A stretch of 57,706 nt of DNA from Paramacrobiotus richtersi (taxonomy: Eukaryota; Tardigrada; Eutardigrada; Parachela; Macrobiotidae): assembly GCA_034698045.1 (NCBI GenBank), contig JAQGAU010000021.1, positions 1 through 57,706 of the forward strand, written 5' to 3'. The notes beneath the pieces are model-generated. The model was not told the DNA's origin. It saw nothing but the letters and a program-made list of their open reading frames with translations, and did not search any database. Numbering within the stretch: the stretch's first letter is position 1; each line of letters begins with the position of its first letter. Of this stretch, positions 1 through 12,000 are shown in pieces. Both the position numbers and the translations under genes were made by a program.

Positions 1-2198
1 CAAGTTTTCCGTGGTACTAGATTCAGCACTGGAGGTCGATTCCGCTGGTAGCAGTGTAGTATCTTGCACAATGTCAGTTGGTGCTGTAGTCAAGTCTGCC
101 AGCGTTGACGTTTCCGTGCTTGTTGACTCGGCAAGGGTATCTGTTGCCGATTGGAGTGTTGTACTGTCCTGCACAGTTATCGCTGCAGTTGCAAGTTCCC
201 ATGGTAGAACTGTGCTGTCCTGTGCAGTTTTGGCTGTAGTTGTGGTATGTTCCTCTTCCCTGTTGGTTTGGACTGTGACTGCCGGCAAACTTTCATCGGT
301 TGCTAGAAGCTGATTGCCGAGAAAGCGGTCTAACAGTTCCGTTTGTAATGATGTGATTACCTTACTTGCGCTGGTCGTAAGTGCTTCGCTTTGAAATATT
401 ATCGGGCGCCTATTTGTTTCGTCTGTCGTGGAAGCTGTAGTTGTTGCCAGGTCCGCACGAACAGCTAGTTCGGGAATTTTGGCAGTCTCAACCGGTGACG
501 AGATTTTAATCGCTCCAGCTGGACTTTTTTTAGGCATCTTTGGTTTGGAAATCGTTATTCTCGGTTTCTTCACTTTTGGAGCGGGTACTTTTGGTTTCTG
601 CGCTGGCTTAATGATTTCCTTTCTGTTCGATACTTTCGGAACTTGTTGTTTCGATTGCGCTGCCATACGCCCACCGACCGTGCCCGTTTTGCGCGGTGCT
701 TGTCCTGGCTGTTTTTTCCCTTTGGCTAAGATTTTAGCGGGGACCGCTGGGGATTTCGCAGCTGGCTTCTCGTAAGGCGACAATCTGGCCTGGCTTTTCG
801 GGGGCGCAGCCGGTTTGATGCGCGACTGGGATGGAAAAGGTTTGATGCGCAACTGGGATGGAAAAGGTTGGATTCGCGACTGGGAAGGAAGAGGTTTGAT
901 TCTCTCTTTCTTGGAAACTACCTTTTCTGGCTTTCTTCCAGTACTCGGTACTGCGGATTTGCCAGCTACCTTCACGACAGGCTGCGGCTGCAACACGCTC
1001 TTTGCCGGTTTGACTGGAGTTGCACTGGCCGCGTGTGCCGAGGACCTTGCGGAGGCACTCTTATTACTAAGTATTCGGAGGAGTGGTTGTGCCTGGGTTG
1101 CAACAGGTTTCTTTTTCGCAGTCCTGCAGTTCAAAAAATCAAATTTATTAACACAGCATGTGCATGTGCAATAATAGCCTATGCGTTAACGTAAGTTATG
1201 TGTTAATTTTGAAATTGTTTTTGTTCAAATCAGTTTAGGCCTTTAAGACAAAACAATGGCACGTAATCGTTGCTCTGGCACGAAGTGTACACATATGCCG
1301 ATATGCATGTGTAAGACTGATTAACCGTATAATGCAAAACAAATTAAAAACTAAGCGAATACGAAATGCTTTGGATATGCAAATTGCCAGTGGCAGTTTT
1401 GCACATGGGTTATTGCATTACTGTTTCACGGTTTATGTTGGATTTATTCATGAATACTTTCACCAAATACTTAACGAAAAATACGCAGCGTACCTGCTGG
1501 CGAGTTTGACAGCTGACAACCGTTTTCCAACAGAGGCGTTCGACATGCGTCTTACTGCCGAGATTTTACGAGGACCAGATCCAGCTGGAGATTTAACCGG
1601 AGTATTCCTTAATCCGGCAGCGCGGGTCAGTTTATCGCTACCCGTTTTCCAGGGTTCTGAAAATTATCGAACATTCATTATGTTTATGCAGTGGTTATAA
1701 TTAAGTTATTGTCATACCTGGAGAAAACTCCGTTTCATTACGATAGCGTCGGAGAGGGGTATTAACCGGCATGTTCACTAACTGCGGCTGGCTTCTGATT
1801 TTAGCAGAGCTTGAAACGGTCTTGTTGCGGAACGTCTTTTTGCCAGTGCTGACTGGGGTCAAACTCCTGTTCAGGGTCAAACTCCTCCGCATCGTTGGCT
1901 GCTGATAGTTCTGTGCGGCAAAGCTTTGGTTACGGAACACTTGGGTTCGAACACCTTCCAGCTTCCGGTTCGGAGAAGACAGGGAAGCGTTGAACGCTCG
2001 TTTGCGGAAGGTACGCTGGGTTGAATTCGAAACGCGTGGCATACGTAGACCGGATGGTTGTTTTGAGCGGTTGATAACCTGACCACCGGACTGGCGCAGA
2101 ACACGCAGTAAAGGCCTTTCAATCATCGACTCCTTATTGGTCCAGGCGGTGTCGTGGGAAACCGGATGCGCCATGATTGTCCAGGTGACCATGAGCAT
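1..2198 (-). CDS. Basic, proline/lysine- and serine/threonine-rich sequon protein, 3' end cut by window edge
   Basis: Three exons join in frame: 2198-1718, 1656-1494 and 1123 to beyond base 1, with introns of 61 and 370 bases. The phases agree (G|AA at the first junction, AG|G at the second). Exon 1 has short basic stretches with sequons such as RNET, RNQS, FNAS, LNRS and RNKT. Exon 2 adds one SNAS site. Exon 3 is rich in K and P, with three copies of a unit like RIKPFPSQS near 810-900, then changes to an S/T-rich stretch that is still open at the window edge. The ATG at 2198 gives MLMVTWTIMAHPVS, a short, weak signal peptide, and an acceptor AG lies just upstream at 2203-2202. The true start may therefore be in an earlier exon, or this could be the distal tail of gene A. 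Function is unknown; I recognise no family. Confidence 0.55.
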
Positions 2199-2202
2199 AA
2201 GC

Positions 2203-4221
2203 TAACAAAAAAATGTAACAAATTAGTTTCTCATGAATCATGACTTTATCGTTCTACGGTTTGCATAATTAAGTCCTCGAGTTGACATTTCGTCAAGGTT
2301 TCTGGAAATCTGTTCAGACAGAAGCAGAAGATCAAATATGAATTTCCATAATACAGTATGCCTAATTGGTTCTCAGTTCTCAGTTTCTAATAATCGGATT
2401 CATCCTGCATGTGCTTATCTTAGGCCAGAACACAAAATGTTGAGATAGATTTTAAATAAGTCATGAAAAACACTCAAACGTGTTTCGTGTTCCCGACTGC
2501 TACTGCACGTACCATACGGTATGGTAGGTTAATTAATCCAATCAGGCTTTGTAATTTGACGTGCAGTCGCTGTACGGTATACACCTTTTATAAGATAATA
2601 CATTTATCATTTATGTCGTATAACGATTGCACGTCAAATTAGAAGCTTGGTAGTCCTTATAAGCAGCTCTTGATTAAGTTATTCGCACTACGGGTAAGTG
2701 GTAGCGCTGTTGGATCTGTTTAATGAACTGGCAAAAGTATGCAGCATATGTTACTGTAATCCGTAATTGCGGATTATCATCTCTTCGACGAGTTCGATCA
2801 GCTTTCATTTATCGAGTATTATGAGCTCTCCTATTCGTAGTTTTTGTTTTTGTTTTGTTTACAAAGCCTCGTACGCTCTTTCGTATGTAGTTAAAAATGC
2901 GCCGGAAAAATTATTTACGGGTTACAATAATTCATTCAAATCTCCAGCTTAATCGTCACTTACCACAATAACCGAAAAATTTCCATTAAATATCCTGCCG
3001 ACATTTCGGAGTATAGCGACCATGGTGTCCAAATATTGGCGGATCTGATGGCAAATATTTACAAAGAAATCGTCCAGCAATAATTTACAAAAATCCCTTG
3101 ATTTACTCCAAATACCGGATTCGCAACATAAAATGAATACCAGATGATGTAAATTGCATGTGTCCTCGCGTAGCAGCTACTGGACTACAAGCTGTACGGA
3201 AAATGGGTGACCAACTAATTTGAGGGAACGCAGAGCCGCGTGGATTCTCACGAATAGTCAGTAACTCATCAAAGGTTTGCATTTTTGCTCAGTGGTACAA
3301 TGATTCCGACCATCGACATTCCCAGTTACGTGACCTCTTGTTTACTGTTTTTGTTTATCCGCGGTGATATAACTTTTACTCATTTGCTCATGGATGTGAA
3401 ATATCGCGAGTATGACGAATGCACATAAGATTATACTCTACGGCTACGAAGAATGCGATAACCTCGGCTCACGATTCCGCTTTACGGCAGTACGTACCGT
3501 ATGATGGTCCGTATGGCCACTCGGGGCAAGCTTCGTAGAGAACACGGCTTGTTGTTGACCCGGCTTTTTGATGTTTTGGTCGAATAGGAAAGCCGTATTA
3601 CTGCAGTACGTGAAATCGGGAGATTATGTCTGGAAAATTCTTTGATCAGCTGATCTTTTGGTGACCTTTCTTTGAGCATAACCGCCAGCTCCTGACTGCA
3701 CATGTACTCAGGATTAGGTAATTCACAATTAATGCAAAAAATCGAAAACAAATTGCGTCAGCAGATGTGTAGCAATCTCAGCAGTCTGTGGGAATGTTTA
3801 AGACGTGTGTTTCCAGACAGAATACGCTACGAATGGCACATAGCATCCGGTGCCGAAAGCACAACTGCTATATATACCGACTGCACAATAAATCTTAAAA
3901 TTCTGTGTTCACCGACGAAGTACCGTTTTGGTACGAAGCAATTTAATTTAGCAATATACGCTCTATCCATAAGATAAGTTGACTCATTCAGTAGTAACCG
4001 ATATTATATTTAATTCAAACAGCAGTGCGTTATACGGTAAACTGTATAAAGAATAAACATTGACTGGAAACGTAGGCTTTAAATGCGTGCATCTTGAAAT
4101 GACTACTAATTATTTCACATGTTGACAGCGGTATGCCGTTGCATATTCCAGCATTGGACCAGATAGATCAATAAAGCACATAATGGTTATGATAACAGAA
4201 TTTCGTCTTCTATGAAAAAAT
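2203..4221. other. Stretch with no firm gene; one candidate minus-strand exon and a hairpin
   Basis: No complete gene is convincing here. On the minus strand an 89-codon open frame at 3751-3482 has basic composition like the neighbouring tail (a run such as RSLPRVAIRTII) and ends near a possible donor, CGGTAC|GTACTG. It could be an exon linking gene A to the left-edge sequon gene. An inverted repeat at 2553-2640 and a 17-base near-perfect palindrome (taccatacggtatggta) near 2511 are listed or discussed separately. The rest is AT-rich without recognisable features. Confidence 0.3.
2553..2640. repeat. Imperfect inverted repeat able to form an 88-base hairpin
   Basis: The left arm starts aatttgacgtgcagtcgctg. 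The right arm ends cgattgcacgtcaaatt, whose reverse complement is aatttgacgtgcaatcg. Pairing extends about 25 to 28 bases per arm with a few mismatches, around an AT-rich loop. The size and shape fit a microRNA precursor or a small terminal-inverted-repeat element; nothing in the sequence decides between them. It lies about 350 bases upstream of the first recognisable exon of the left-edge gene. Confidence 0.4.
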
Positions 4222-7120
4222 TTATCGACTTGATGGCTCGTTTAGGTCCCGCTCCAGTCTCCTTTCGGGAACTTGTGGCAGTGCATGGTTAACGCCGTTG
4301 CTTCGCCATCCATGCCTAGAAGGAAACGACATGAACTGCTTTCTTATTATGCGCAAAAAGATATCATTGCGTTCGGTCAGTGTATTACCCAGATGGTCCG
4401 CTGGATTGAGATTGATGAACGGCTGACTGTCGCAGTGGCCTAAGGACAGTCCAGCAATGCCTCGAATACCTCTCAAACCACCAACCTTTCTCAGCGACAG
4501 TCCATGCAAGTTTTCATTCACAGTGAAGATTTCAGTGTCCCCTCGGTATCCGTGTCCTAGTAGAATCGTTGCGCATTCATGATGCACGACGCTGAATTTG
4601 TCGTGCTACAAGAAAAGTGCGTCCATATCATCAGCTGTCATGCGTCTTGGGAAGTATACCTCCAGGTACCTACATTCGTTGTGGAAGGTATAAACAGTGC
4701 GTTCCTGGTTTGAAAACCGCCTTTTTCAGATCGGAAGTCAGTATTTTCTGCAAGAATAAACGATCTGGTAGTGTTGCTGTTGCACTTTGCTGCGGTTCCA
4801 GTGGTGACAATCAAGTAAACTCGATGTTCTAAGCGCATCACTTCCAACGACCGTACACCTACAGAGAAAACATGTGTTAGATAAAAGTGCATAAATCAGA
4901 AAACTTAGAAAAAAAAGCTTTTTCAAATAAAAGTGACAAACTTTACATCAGTTCTGCAGAGTACAGATCTGTAATACTCGCGTGTCGCGGTATAGTTGGT
5001 TGAACTGAACTAAGATTAACGAAGATACGGACACAGTAGATCTTGGTCTTAAAGTTCTTAATAATTTTTTGCCAAATAAACTTTATATATGCTGCGCGTT
5101 GTGCAACATTTCCTATAACTTACCACAAAGTGGATCGGGCCCAATAAAACTGATGGACTGTCGGCGCTTGCGCTGCACGACCCGGCATGAATGATCCTCA
5201 TCCGTGATTACTTCGAAGAAAGAGAGAGCGGATGCTTCGGTTCGTTGATTAACTTCTGAAGCCAACACAAGTGACAGAACTCCCTCGTTATCTTCCCATC
5301 CCCTCACCGCCATCGCCTTTGTTAATGGGATATTGTCGCACAAGGATAATCTTCCATTGTTGAATCGGTACACGGGTGAGATCTTCTGCGCCATTTTCGA
5401 CTTATCATGGGCATCTGGATGGGAGATGGCCATCGCAACGAAAACATCTCCAGTCGACAGACTGATAACATCGACGTCTGTAATGTATCGTGGAGGAAGA
5501 TCTTGCACTTTAACCAAGTACACCGGGGAAGCGGAATGTGTACTTGGGCGAATTTCGTACAAATGGCTCGGCTTATCGGTCAGAACCGCGATGACGTAAG
5601 CTCGCTGATTTGCTATGAAACTCTGACAGAGAACAATAATTACCGTTATTGCTGCTGTCTCGATAGTGGTGAAAGTGTGACGGTGCAAATTACCTTTAAC
5701 ATTTTTACTTTTCCCTTAGTTGCCACAAACGATCCCATTTTGTCGTCACTGGGCAGAAATACAGATTTCTCGGCATCACATGTCACATGTCGTACGCGGA
5801 ATCCGAAGGCTGGAGCGTCGTCGTCCATCCTGCTTCCATCGTGACACTCCAGGAGAAGCCTGAAAAGTTGTACCATACTGACAATAACTAGAAAAACTAA
5901 AAGAAAACGGCAAATTGCTTCGTAACTCGCGAGACCAGTGACCTCTATAACGTATTAGGGCACCAATACAAAAGTGTTTCAAAGCATTCACCTGAGCACA
6001 GTTGTTGCGTAATTACTTACCAAAGATCTTTGTCGTCAGATTCCAAGTGCTTGTTCGGCCGCTTGCGCAGTGGATGCCCGTAGCGCTCCTCCGGGGATTT
6101 AACAAACTCAGAGCAATACGACGTTGACAACCCCTTATGCTTTTGTATCTGAACGCGTCGGTCAAAGTCGTTTTCTACGAGCATCATGTTTACATGGAGT
6201 AAGGTCACTCGGTACAAAAACTGAGAAAGGATGAACATGCCCCTTAGCCCCACCTTTCTTTCGCTCTGGGATCGGTGTAACTGGTGGTCGGGTAGCAGTG
6301 GATGCTGCGGTAGTTGAAGGTTCCGGGGTAGTTGTTGCGGATATTTCAGATTCCTCGCCAAATGGAAGGCTCCATCCAGATTCGAAGACTACTGAGGGAA
6401 GCGTCCATGGAAGCGCTTTAGACGTCGTACTTGTAGTAGTGGTAGGTTCCGCAGCGCGAAGGGTTTTGTTGTCCGATAGGTCGGATGTGGTTTTGTTTTC
6501 GAATACCAGATCATATGCATCTGCTGGAAATAGCGCCGTTAGAAACGATAGTGTCAAAAACTTTAAAATTTAGCTACAGCCTACCAGTACCAGAGCCCTC
6601 CACGCTGCTTTCGGTATCCGCTGCAGTTCGATATTGAGTCCTCGTACTATTATGTCCAACGCAAACATGAGCGCACGATAAAGGGCAAAAAACAAAATTT
6701 TGCATATTAATACGAATGCAGCATACCGGTTATCAATTCGGGCAACGTCTGGGGCAACCGCATCAGAAATCACTGAAAGGTTTCCATTTTCAGGCGACCG
6801 CTCGATAGGTAAGAAGCCTTCGGTGCCGAGAATGAATCTTTCACCTGCAGATGCTCCTCCGGGTAGAAAAACACCGGTGTCATTTGAACAGCTGGAGTTA
6901 CCCAAGCAGCTTCCTGTAAACAGTCCAGATTACACGTATTCATACTTTTACCTGTTGTCTGTTGCATATCTTTAGCATTATTACAGAAATAATTACCTTC
7001 TGCAGCTGCTGCCGAGTAGAACACACCATTTGCAAATACCGATTCCGAACATGTCCAGAACAACAAGAACAACTTGAAAACAAACAGCTGACCACTTAAC
7101 AATAGGTGTAATCGACGCAT
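4222..7120 (-). CDS. Paralog A: secreted protein with the shared beta-rich N-terminal module, short class
   Basis: Proposed exons are 7120-6997, 6913-6727, 6646-6591 (tentative), 6523-6254, 6174-6021, 5859-5694, 5622-5124, 4858-4674 and 4605-4222, about 675 codons with consistent phases. The start encodes MRRLHLLLSGQLFVFKLFLL, a clear signal peptide. A threonine/proline-rich spacer (6523-6254), absent in the other paralogs, precedes the family module. The module starts at CSEFV in exon 5 and continues through LLLEC, SFIANQRAY and a terminal CG at 5124. The 185-base exon 4858-4674 has exactly the length of its counterparts in B, C and D. The end is uncertain: exon 9 reads to a stop at 4222, while an alternative 73-base intron inside it would end at a stop near 4242. 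No cadherin-like end is seen. A shares CSEFV and a GFR pattern with E. Function is unknown; secretion is inferred. Confidence 0.7.
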
Positions 7121-8817
7121 GATTTAAGAATTAAGGCTTCAAACAATGACTTTTTCAAGGTGGTCGTCGCAAATTAGGCTTCCACCGGAGTAAGAACAAT
7201 GTTGTTCACTCTGCCTGTTGCTTGTGCGTACTTTTGCAACATAATTCTAAATTTTGCACGTAACAGTGATAAAAGGTCAACAGCATCACATTAACGCGGT
7301 AAAATACTCAGACAGAGCAGCACATCGATTTCACATGCACGTAAATCGCTCTTAGATCGAGTCTTGCTGTTGGTTTGTGCCCCGTTTGTTGTGTAAACAA
7401 ACTATAGGACTGATAACCAGTCTTTGGGAAGTGGGTTACTGGCGTCGCTGCATGTGCAGCAGCTAGTATGCATGGCACGAGAATTATTTTTTGTATCGTG
7501 CTAGTGTTACAGTTGTTACAGTTGTTACAATTATGTCATGATGAACGGCATCATCGGTTGGCGTACTCACTTTAATTGACCAAATAGGTAATGTGTTCCA
7601 TATGTGACCACCAAGTTTTTGTGCAAAAAGAACCGTTTAAATAGGTTGAAACCACCACCACCAAAGGTTAAATCAGCGATAACTTCTACACACGGTCCAC
7701 ACTAGTTTCGGTCTTTACTGTCTACATGATGCACGTGAACAATGAATCTATATATACAGATGAACTCTAATATGTACCAGTCTGCATTCCTCGATCGCCG
7801 TAAAATCCTTTTCTACCCTTTGGCAACCAGTATGGTAGCAAAGCTTGAATCAACATTCAGAAATACTTAGATATCGTTTCTTGGTAGGCGAATTCATTCA
7901 CCTACGGAAATCGCAGTTTCAAGTTTTTCTTATGTATATGGAATTAACTCAGCTCAAGTTAAAGGGTATGAATTATACTTCAGTTTCGGGTATGTTTTTC
8001 TCTGATCTGACGAGAAGGTACAATCATTACTTCAAGTCTTTTTCGCTTTTTACATTAACTTTTGTGCATAATAGCCCACTAAGCGCTTTCATTTCGGTTG
8101 TGTTATTTCGCCCAGCTTGACAGAATCTGAATGCTCAAACAGAAATCGCGCGCTTTTACTGGCCTGGTTTTTTCATGCGTCAACAATCACGTTCTGCATA
8201 AATCATCGTGGAAGCGGTCGTGATTTGAGAAGTGAGGACGATTAATGACTATATTGTTACTGTATTATGTTGCCGATGCTCGATAGCACAACATGGTAGC
8301 TCTAAACTGCAGTCTATGCTTACAAAGATTTGCTGTCAAAGTTATTAGTTTGCCTAATGCCGAAATTTGCGGGTGCTGATTATCGTTTCTTGTATGATGC
8401 GGTATCCTGGTCTTGGCTACGAGTACTGATATTTGTAGTCTCAACCGAAAAGTTCAAATTTATTCTGCTACTGCCCTTATTCTGTTAGCTGTTGAAAGAA
8501 ATTACTCCGATTTGTTTGTCCATCGTGAGCGATTACACATAGTCCATTTCCAAGACCATCGTTACGTTACTTCAGTTCTTATTATTCACGTTTTCCAGTA
8601 GAACTCCATCGCACAGTTTTACATGTACAGATATATCATAAATATCATTGGTTGAAAGCTGAACTTGAAACGTGATAAAACTACAGCGGCCAGCAAATAA
8701 ATAAATGATTGTGACACAAATTGCAAGAAAGCACTGGATTCAGTTGCACATGCAAACGCCAAGGGATGCTGTTAAAAAATGGAGTATTTGCAAAAAAAAG
8801 CATGAAGACCAAGGAAC
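7121..8817. other. Intergenic stretch between the start of A and the stop of B
   Basis: This should hold the promoter of A and the 3' untranslated region of B. A short direct repeat of gttacagtt lies near 7506-7530 and an accaccacc run near 7650. I see no coding exon, RNA gene or clear polyadenylation signal on the minus strand. Confidence 0.4.
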
Positions 8818-9070
8818 TCAAGACTGCTTGCGATAGGATCGGGGTCGTCGGGTGCGGTGTGTGGTCACGTCATGGCGGCAGACAAACATCACCGACACGT
8901 AAGCATGATCCGAAACATCGCAGATGGTATCTGTCACCTGCACCAGTACGTCGTAGCCATGTCCAGCACCCAGCAGGGTTTTACTGTCGGCTGGAGCTTT
9001 CTCATGGAACGGCACAGATGGGTACAGGTACCCGTTGGTTTCGTCAATGATGAACTTATTTCCGTCCGTT
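8818..9070 (-). other. Cadherin-like C-terminal exon of B
   Basis: The 253-base last exon encodes DGNKFIIDETNGYLYPSVPF followed by a YDVLVQVTD strand and a VSV strand. This is the order expected of a cadherin repeat (GxxFxID, G.L, then Y.L.V.V.D, then V.V). It stops at 8818 after a basic run with no membrane span. The C and D last exons align with it at DDVC/DTIC and the final cysteine. Confidence 0.65.
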
Positions 9071-12000
9071 CTGCAAAAGAGACCCTGTTATCTTCGAAAT
9101 GACGTACTCAACATTTCAGTGCACTTTCTTTAACAAAAGTATACATCATCAAACGAATCAGTTTTTTGTTAAACGTTTTTAGAGCAGCTAGATTCTGGGA
9201 TTTCAAATAAAGTCTCTCAAAACAATTTATCGTAAGCCTGAGAAAACCAAACTGTAATATTGCCTCATACCAAATTATCACCTCAGATAGTAAATTTAGT
9301 ACGGCAAACCGAAATAAAGAAAACAACGAAGATACTTCGATTACGAATTAACCTTAAGATAGAAGTTATCCAAAAAACGCTTGTTTTGTTCTGTTATGAA
9401 ACAAAGTCCGGTACAATAATCTCTCCGATTCTCACGTAAACAACCAAGCAAAATCAAAATCTTGTACAAGAAATGAATCCCAAAAAAAATCTTACAATCG
9501 TTTGTTAGCTGAACTGAGGAAGTGCACCATATATTTCGTGACATTACTTACGCTTCAGTTTTGTTGATGATGTCGAAGTGGAACGACCCGCTCCCCGCCC
9601 GGACATGCACACCAATGGCCACATCCCCAATATCCCTCTGACTACAATCGATCTCCTTCATAATGCCTTGGGGCTCCACAACAATTGGCGCATTACAAAT
9701 GCTAGCCAACGACACTAGCGGCGCACGAACCAACTGCAGTTTCACCGAATATCCAGTCACCGAGCTATTACGCGGCGGAGCGGCGCTCATATTGATCTTA
9801 ATGGTGTCCAGAACGCTGAGGTCGTTCGTTTTATTTACAAAAATGTCCACGACCTGTCCGGCGTCCACTGTAATATTCTGGCAGCATTCGGTCTGGTTGG
9901 TCGTCCAAACTGCCTTAGTGAGGTTAATCGGCGCCGGGAAGTACGATTCCGACGGCGGGAAGTACGGTTGCGGACTAACGAACAAAACAGGTTTTAGGAA
10001 ATGATAGTCTGCGTACATACCGTAGCCTTACGGTATGGCAATGTGTGACACGTTGACCACCGGCACAGCAGCGTTATAATGTCCATACGGGATGTTCCAG
10101 GTTGCGTTCATTGTAGGCATCATCGGCTGCATGTTCCAAGGTGTATTCAAGGGAAGCATATTCCAGCTGGTGTTCACATTCATTCCCGGCATAATAGGCT
10201 GCATCTCGATGACCGGAGGAGGACTGTACGGTGGGACAGTGAAGCCCAGTGTGTAATGAATATCTGGCGGGGTTGGGCGTTTGGTCGCTTTAAACCCTTT
10301 GCTGCGTTTCCTATAAGCAAACTTGTAGAGAGCCTCTTCGAGGAAGACTTGCTTTGTCAGTACCTCGTAGGCAACGGTAGATTTGGGTCATAGGAGTACG
10401 CAGCAATTCCTTGCTGACTGGTCAGAGAATGAACAGGCGTTCTGGTTCGGCCGGGCGTTGGACGAACAAGAGAGGCGTTGGTGGCAAATTTTCTTCGTGG
10501 TTTATTGGCGGTCAGTTGACTGATGTTGGACTGGCCGGGGTGGAATGGTGGACTCGGCCTGGACACGCCGGTTTTGAACCCCTTCACGGGACGCTTCGGG
10601 TGTTTGGAAGCTGCAAAATTATCCATTAATATCAACATATCATTATATGATTCTGCGTCAGCTGTACTCTGGATTGGTCCGAGTGTCGCCTGCAGATAGG
10701 TTCCGTTGGTAAAGTGAAAAAATTCCCTACAAAGCCGCTTGCAAAGAAAACTGGTATTAAGGAAGACGTTAAACTGATTACTGCGTGAGCCGACTGGAAT
10801 TGTATTGCGGCTGCAGTTCCGTTGGAAGAGGAATGTGTATGCGAGTCGGTACATAATACTTCTGCATCGCATTTGTCGCATAGGGAAGCTGGGGCGCGAT
10901 CGTAGGGGGCAGGTCAACAGGATAGGATGGAACGGCGAAACTTCGGTTAACAAACATTGGTACCTGTTTCATCGCGATAGTGTTAAGTATTCGCTCCATG
11001 TTCCGCTATTATAAAGGGCTCACCTGGAAACGTTCCTCGGGTTGAACTGGTATCATTGCGTCTGTGGGTACCGGCTGCGGAATTGTTGGTTTGGCAGGGG
11101 CGGGTTGAGACTTTCGCAAGGAGAATACGAGATCTGCTAAGCTCTCGTCGAACATTTCTTCCAGTTTTTCGTCCCGTTTGATACCATACAGATTTGGATT
11201 GTTTCCAGCAACACCTAACAGAAGTTATCTTGTTGACTAATGTTATCGTAATGACTTGTTTATGTATTATCATAAACCAGCTAGAAGATTAAGCTTACGT
11301 TCAGTGTATTTCAAGGGCGCTTTGGTATCCGTTTTATTTAAACACGGTTGCGTGGTGTTGACCTTTGGCTCCACAGTTAAAGGTGCAGTAATTTCAGGAC
11401 GATTAAAACCCGATGGAAGAGACGCATTGATGAACACCAGCTTGCGTTGCCAATCGGGAACTTCTGCATCTGAAAAGTAAGCTTTCATTAGAGACTGCAG
11501 CTAGATTAAGTTTTCATACTCCAGCTACCTGTGTCGACATTAATCATGTGCCGTATCGGTGCCACACGTTCAGGTATTTGTTCGATGCTAGCATTAAACC
11601 GCGATCCGAAACTTTGTGGTGAATACACGGTCGGTCGTGCCCGATCAAAGAGAGACAATATCGTTCCTGGAGCTTTGTACTTGCTTGGTTTCGTTCGATT
11701 AAATCGATCTTTGAAGGCACGGTCCGAATCAGGCCGCTCCCACTGCGAACTGTACCGGGATGCTGCTAAAGTGGGCAGCGTTGGCAAAGGTGGTGGTAAA
11801 GAAAACTCAGCAGGGAACATCATGTCGGGAAGTTTCTGCCTGCGGGCGGTCACCGGGAGCGGAACAATAGGCAACTCGTCGTGATCTTTCGGGTGTGTCG
11901 ATTCATTGTACCGCAGAGAATACTTGGACGGAGCCGGATGCGATGTTTCGTCACTGTCATTAAATCGAGATGAAAAAGCGGATCCAGGAACTCGCTCAAA

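Noticed and set aside
815-1194. Plus-strand frames with a repeated RDWDGKG-like unit
   Set aside because: This is the antisense image of the RIKPFPSQS repeat in the minus-strand exon, which splices in phase to two further exons.
1332-1700. 122-codon plus-strand open frame
   Set aside because: It overlaps the minus-strand exon 1656-1494 that carries SNAS and fits neighbouring phases.
2553-2640. Conserved miR-92 family precursor
   Set aside because: Only the attgcac seed matches; the conserved cccggcc part is missing.
6162-6557. Start of a separate gene at the leucine-rich ...TLSFLTALFPADA stretch
   Set aside because: There is no ATG, and a good acceptor (TTTCCAG) sits inside it; the exon joins in phase to the upstream exons of A.
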